Shown: positions 6,291 to 9,343 of the stretch, piece by piece
Layout of the letters: each line of letters opens with the position of its first letter
How positions within the stretch are numbered: position 1 is the stretch's first letter
Source: JALXCG01 sp026991065 [NCBI: Gemmatimonadota bacterium]
Lineage (GTDB): Bacteria; GCA-2686955
Assembly (NCBI GenBank): GCA_026991065.1
Contig: JALXCG010000011.1
Coordinates: 1 to 9,343 of the forward strand
Reading direction: 5' to 3'
Length of the DNA stretch: 9,343 nt
Notes under the pieces: model-generated
Seen by the model: only the letters and a program-made list of their open reading frames with translations
What the model was told of the DNA's origin: nothing
Databases searched by the model: none
Made by a program: the position numbers and the translations under genes

Positions 6291-8204
6291 ATGCGGCGAA
6301 TGTTTTTGGTTCTCTGGGCTGTCCTGGGGCTCGGCGCCGGCGGGGGTGCGCAGGCGGGGGCTCAGGAGGTGGTGGCCGATTCCCTGGTGGTCACCGAAGA
6401 CGCCCGGGTGATGCGACGTTTCTGGTTGGAACCCATTGTGGTTACGGCGACGCGCATGGACCTGGGGGGGGCGCTGCTCCTGCCGGGCAAAGAGGACATC
6501 CGCCGACTCTTTGACGGCCATGGCTTCGGCACGGTCAATCGTGGCAGCGCGCTGGCGATGGATCTCTACGCCGATGGCCTGAAGCGGGCCGATCTGCCGG
6601 TGCTGCTGGATGGCGAGCGATTCCCCGCCGCCTGTCCCAATCGGATGGACAATCCCTGCACCCGCATCAATCCGTTGGAGATTGCGGCGGTGGATCTGAG
6701 CAAGACCTGTTGCGGCCCGGGGGCCGGCCTGGGCGGGCAGGTGGAGTTTCACCGCGACCATCCGGCGCAGAAACCGCAACTGCGGCTGACCTTCGCCGGT
6801 AGCGGCGGGGCGACTTCCGGGGCCGACGCCGCGCTGGCCGCCGATGCCGGCGGCTATCGCCTCTCCGCACGAGTGCTCGACACCGAACCCTACACGGATG
6901 GCGGCGGTCTCGATTTCACCGAGCGCTACGACTACGCAGTTGCTCCCCGGGAGAAGCTGGGGGAGATCTCACTCTTCGGCGAACGCGGCGATCTGACGCA
7001 CGGGATCACCTACTCCAGCACCCGCGATGTTGCTTTCCCTTACCTGCGCATGGATGAGCGAGAGAACGAATTCTGGAGCGCTTTCGGCTCCTGGCGCGGG
7101 AACAAGCTCTACCTCAATCACACCGACCATACGATGGACAACGGCCTGCGCACCGGCGCGATGATGATGGCGATGGAGACGGTGACCCGCAACTGGACCG
7201 CGGGTCTCACCGGCGCAGGTTACGAGTTGTTCTACCGGCACTGGGATGCCGACAACTACCTCGCCAAGAGTGATGGCTCAATGCGCGTCGACAACCACAT
7301 GCTGCCCGACCTGAACCGCTACTCCGGGCGTGTCTTTCGCACCTTTTCGCTGACTCGCGCGCTGTCGCTGCAGGCGCGGCTGGGGTATCAATGGGACCGT
7401 GCCGGAGAGGCGTCGCGCATCGAGTTCATGCGGCCGCTCTATCCAGATGCCGACGCGGACCGGGGGTTCCTGGTGTGGGGAGCGGGCGCCAATTGGGTGC
7501 ACTCGCTCACTTCAGGCTGGAGCGTCGGCCTGCTGGCGGAAATGGTGACCGAGCCGCCGCAGCCGCAGGAACTCTTTATTGCCGTGCAGAAGCTGGGCGA
7601 CAAGCCCTGGTGGAGCGGGAACCCGGAACTCGATGCACCGCTGCGCGCCACGGCCCGGGTGCAGTTGCGCTCGCCGGAGGTACGCATTGAGGGCTACTGC
7701 AGCCGGGTCGATGGCTACGTCGTGCCTCTGCGGCGCACCACCGCCGACCACGCCTATCTCACCTACGGCAATGCCGATGCGATTCTGGCCGGCGCCAATC
7801 TCGACCTCGACTGGACCTACTTCCAGGCTTCCGCGAGCATCGGCTACGGGCAGAATCTGAGCGGCGCCAATCACCCGCTGGCCGAGATTCAGCCGGCCAC
7901 CGCCTCACTTAAGGGGTTGACTCCGGTCCGCTTCGGTGCCCAGGCGTTTCTCCGCTGGAGCGTTGCCGCCGAGCAGAATCGCGTGGATTCGACCCTGAAT
8001 GAAGCCCCCACTCCAGCCTGGCAGCGCTTCGATCTCGGACTGTCGGGCGGCTGGTCGCGCATCGACCTGCAACTGGAGGTGGAGAATCTCCTCGACACCG
8101 CCTACTACCGTCACCTTGGCTATCTGCGCGATCCGTTCGCCTCCGGAGCCCGGGTCTATGACCCGGGGCGGACCCTCAGGGTGAGGCTGGCCTACGGCAT
8201 TTAG
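6291..8204 (+). CDS. oprC: TonB-dependent outer-membrane receptor with OprC/NosA-type copper-binding signature
   Basis: This 637-residue outer-membrane protein should import copper using TonB-transmitted energy. The signal peptide is MRRMFLVLWAVLGLG with cleavage near residues 22-24. A TonB box-like segment EPIVVTATR lies at 47-55. The plug (about 60-155) contains ACPNRMD: C115 and M119 form the CxxxM half of the copper site known from Pseudomonas OprC. The barrel supplies the HxM half, H280-T-M282, in LNHTDHTMDNGLR. Barrel landmarks include KPWWSGNPELDAPLRATARV and the C-terminal VENLLDTAYYRHLGYLRDP and VYDPGRTLRVRLAYGI; the last residue is Ile rather than the usual aromatic. Additional plug cysteines C123, C140 and C141 are unusual. 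P. stutzeri NosA, a related protein, is linked to copper supply for nitrous oxide reductase. The gene is divergent from the peptide importer and convergent with the cytochrome gene. Copper specificity rests on the motif, not on experiment. Confidence 0.88.
   Translation: MRRMFLVLWAVLGLGAGGGAQAGAQEVVADSLVVTEDARVMRRFWLEPIVVTATRMDLGGALLLPGKEDIRRLFDGHGFGTVNRGSALAMDLYADGLKRADLPVLLDGERFPAACPNRMDNPCTRINPLEIAAVDLSKTCCGPGAGLGGQVEFHRDHPAQKPQLRLTFAGSGGATSGADAALAADAGGYRLSARVLDTEPYTDGGGLDFTERYDYAVAPREKLGEISLFGERGDLTHGITYSSTRDVAFPYLRMDERENEFWSAFGSWRGNKLYLNHTDHTMDNGLRTGAMMMAMETVTRNWTAGLTGAGYELFYRHWDADNYLAKSDGSMRVDNHMLPDLNRYSGRVFRTFSLTRALSLQARLGYQWDRAGEASRIEFMRPLYPDADADRGFLVWGAGANWVHSLTSGWSVGLLAEMVTEPPQPQELFIAVQKLGDKPWWSGNPELDAPLRATARVQLRSPEVRIEGYCSRVDGYVVPLRRTTADHAYLTYGNADAILAGANLDLDWTYFQASASIGYGQNLSGANHPLAEIQPATASLKGLTPVRFGAQAFLRWSVAAEQNRVDSTLNEAPTPAWQRFDLGLSGGWSRIDLQLEVENLLDTAYYRHLGYLRDPFASGARVYDPGRTLRVRLAYGI
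8149..8167. repeat. Perfect 8-bp GC-rich inverted repeat (hairpin) at the convergent 3' ends
   Basis: CCCGGGTC, a TAT loop and GACCCGGG form a perfect 8-bp stem with a 3-base loop. It lies inside the receptor gene shortly before its stop, and just downstream of the cytochrome stop on the minus strand. No T-run follows on either strand, so it is not a standard intrinsic terminator. It could stabilise or pause transcripts at the convergent junction. It also encodes the VYDPGR motif common near the end of TonB receptors, so it may be incidental. Confidence 0.5.
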
Positions 8205-9343
8205 CGAGCGGCGCCCGCACCTGTTCCGGCCCATGGCACTGGAGGCAGACCCCAACCCGAAGAACCCGCTCGCGCGTCTCCGGCGGAAGCGGCCGCAGCC
8301 AGGTTCGGGTGGCCTGCGCGGGCGCCCCGGTCGGGGGTCCGAAGGGGATCCAGGCATCGGCCGGCAGGCCGTCGGCGAGGGCTTCATACTCCGGGGTGAA
8401 GCGCCAGCCGGCCGGATCCTCCGCCGGTAGTTCGAGGCGGCCGCGGCCCCATCCCAGCGCCAGCGATGACAGGTGGCAGGAGCGGCAGTCGCGCCCTTTG
8501 CGCTGCACCGTATGCGGCGCGGTGGGAGCGTAGAGACGGCGCAACTTCCCCGCGCGGCGCAGTTGCTCCGGATCGCCGCCGGCGCTGTCCGCGGCGGCCG
8601 CGAGCCCCAAGGTCATCACCATGCCGGGGACCGCGCCGACAATTCGCCGGTCGCGCTGATCTTCGGCCAGAACCGGCGGTTCCGGCAGAAAGAGCCCCAC
8701 ATACTCGTCCCAATCGGCGCCCGTGCCGCGCTGCGTGTGGCAGGCGATGCATTGCGGCGCCCAGCTGTTGTGGCAGATGGCGCAGGAGAGGCGCCGGTGC
8801 TCCGCCCGCGAACAGCTTTCCGCCGGTGCCGCCAGCGGCCAGCGCTCCCCGGCGCCGCCGGGGCCGCGTTTGCGCTCCAGCACCGGTCGCCCGGCGGCAT
8901 CGAGAAAGGCGTTGTTCAGCGCGCGACCGCTCTTGGCGATGCGCAGGAAGCGCCGCTGTGGTTGCGCCGCCCCGTAGCGCCGCCGCACCACCCGCCGGGT
9001 TTCCGCATCCACCTCGGCCCAGCCCAGGGTCGCCGCGGGACCGTGGAAGTGACAGTCGGCGCAAGCGATCTCTACCTGCTCGCCGGCATGCTGATGGATC
9101 CGGCCGTCACCCATCACCTCGCGCGAGGTGTGGCAGTCGATGCACTCCAGCCCGGCCCGGTGGTGCAGATCCTCCGGCTGGCGGGCAAAAACCCGGCCAT
9201 CCGCCAGGAGCCGCAGCGAATCGCTCGCCGCCGCCGCCACCGCCTCCGGATCCAGCGTGGTCTCGTGCCAGCCCTCATAATTGGTGCTGATGCGCCCGGA
9301 GCGGTTGTGGCAGCCGAAACAGTGCGCACTGCTTGGCGCCGGT
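8176..9343 (-). CDS. Multiheme c-type cytochrome (partial, 5' end beyond right edge)
   Basis: The frame is open to the right edge, and the visible 389 codons hold seven heme c attachment motifs. In protein order they are CFGCH (9307-9321), CIDCH (9130-9144), CADCH (9049-9063), CAICH (8770-8784), CIACH (8737-8751), CRSCH (8473-8487) and CLQCH (8233-8247). Such proteins are exported, have heme attached in the periplasm, and carry electrons to or from respiratory partners. Several non-motif histidines could be distal ligands. Heme density is low: linkers are about 54, 22, 88, 6, 83 and 75 residues, with only the NSWAPQ-linked pair close together. I do not recognise a named family. The Met that would begin at 9240 is internal, because the frame and a heme motif continue upstream. 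No signal peptide can be judged. The stop overlaps the 3' end of the receptor gene by 29 bp, tail to tail. Confidence 0.9.
   Translation of the reverse strand, partial: PAPSSAHCFGCHNRSGRISTNYEGWHETTLDPEAVAAAASDSLRLLADGRVFARQPEDLHHRAGLECIDCHTSREVMGDGRIHQHAGEQVEIACADCHFHGPAATLGWAEVDAETRRVVRRRYGAAQPQRRFLRIAKSGRALNNAFLDAAGRPVLERKRGPGGAGERWPLAAPAESCSRAEHRRLSCAICHNSWAPQCIACHTQRGTGADWDEYVGLFLPEPPVLAEDQRDRRIVGAVPGMVMTLGLAAAADSAGGDPEQLRRAGKLRRLYAPTAPHTVQRKGRDCRSCHLSSLALGWGRGRLELPAEDPAGWRFTPEYEALADGLPADAWIPFGPPTGAPAQATRTWLRPLPPETRERVLRVGVCLQCHGPEQVRAPLAKCRRPASP

Noticed and set aside
6025-6411. Small Cys-containing plus-strand frame in the divergent region, considered as a precursor peptide
   Set aside because: It runs 120 bases into the receptor gene in another frame, has no ribosome-binding site, and lacks a leader/core organisation.
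5736-6779. Minus-strand open frame of 347 codons spanning the divergent region and parts of both neighbouring genes
   Set aside because: It crosses two recognisable genes and the promoter region in a different frame, and shows no family resemblance.
8466-9290. Plus-strand Arg/Pro/Ala-rich open frame opposite the cytochrome
   Set aside because: The composition is low-complexity, and the minus strand carries seven in-frame CxxCH motifs.

Overview
The window is GC-rich and densely coding. It comes from a Gram-negative (diderm) bacterium: it encodes a TonB-dependent outer-membrane receptor, a periplasmic solute-binding protein with a Sec signal peptide, and part of a c-type multiheme cytochrome. 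I cannot fix the phylum from the sequence alone. The multiheme cytochrome and the Yej-type transporter with separate ATPases would suit a Desulfuromonadota-like or other non-enteric respiratory lineage, but that is inference. No tRNA, rRNA, insertion sequence or CRISPR array is visible.

Positions 1-6006 (minus strand) hold a five-gene ABC peptide-importer operon, transcribed right to left. The order is a YejA-like binding protein, a 131-bp gap with small GC-rich inverted repeats, a YejB-like permease, a YejE-like permease, an OppD/DppD-type ATPase and an OppF/DppF-type ATPase that runs off the left edge. From yejB onward the spacings are 15 bp, 9 bp and an ATGA overlap, so these genes are probably co-transcribed and translationally coupled. 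The binding protein and permeases resemble enterobacterial YejA/B/E (importers of peptides and microcin C), but the two ATPases are separate genes rather than one YejF fusion. The YejE-like permease carries an additional N-terminal membrane segment and a charged, probably coiled-coil periplasmic insert.

Positions 6007-6290 are a divergent intergenic region that must carry promoters for both directions. Positions 6291-8204 (plus strand) encode a TonB-dependent receptor with both halves of the copper-binding signature of the OprC/NosA family: CxxxM in the plug and HxM in the barrel.

Positions 8176-9343 (minus strand) hold the 3' portion of a multiheme c-type cytochrome, with seven CxxCH motifs in view. 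It converges on the receptor gene and overlaps it by 29 bp.

One reading is that outer-membrane copper (or copper-chelate) uptake, inner-membrane peptide import and a periplasmic electron-transfer protein are neighbours here. The receptor/peptide-importer divergence suggests, without proving, uptake of a metal-loaded peptide. The receptor/cytochrome pair suggests copper supply to a respiratory pathway.
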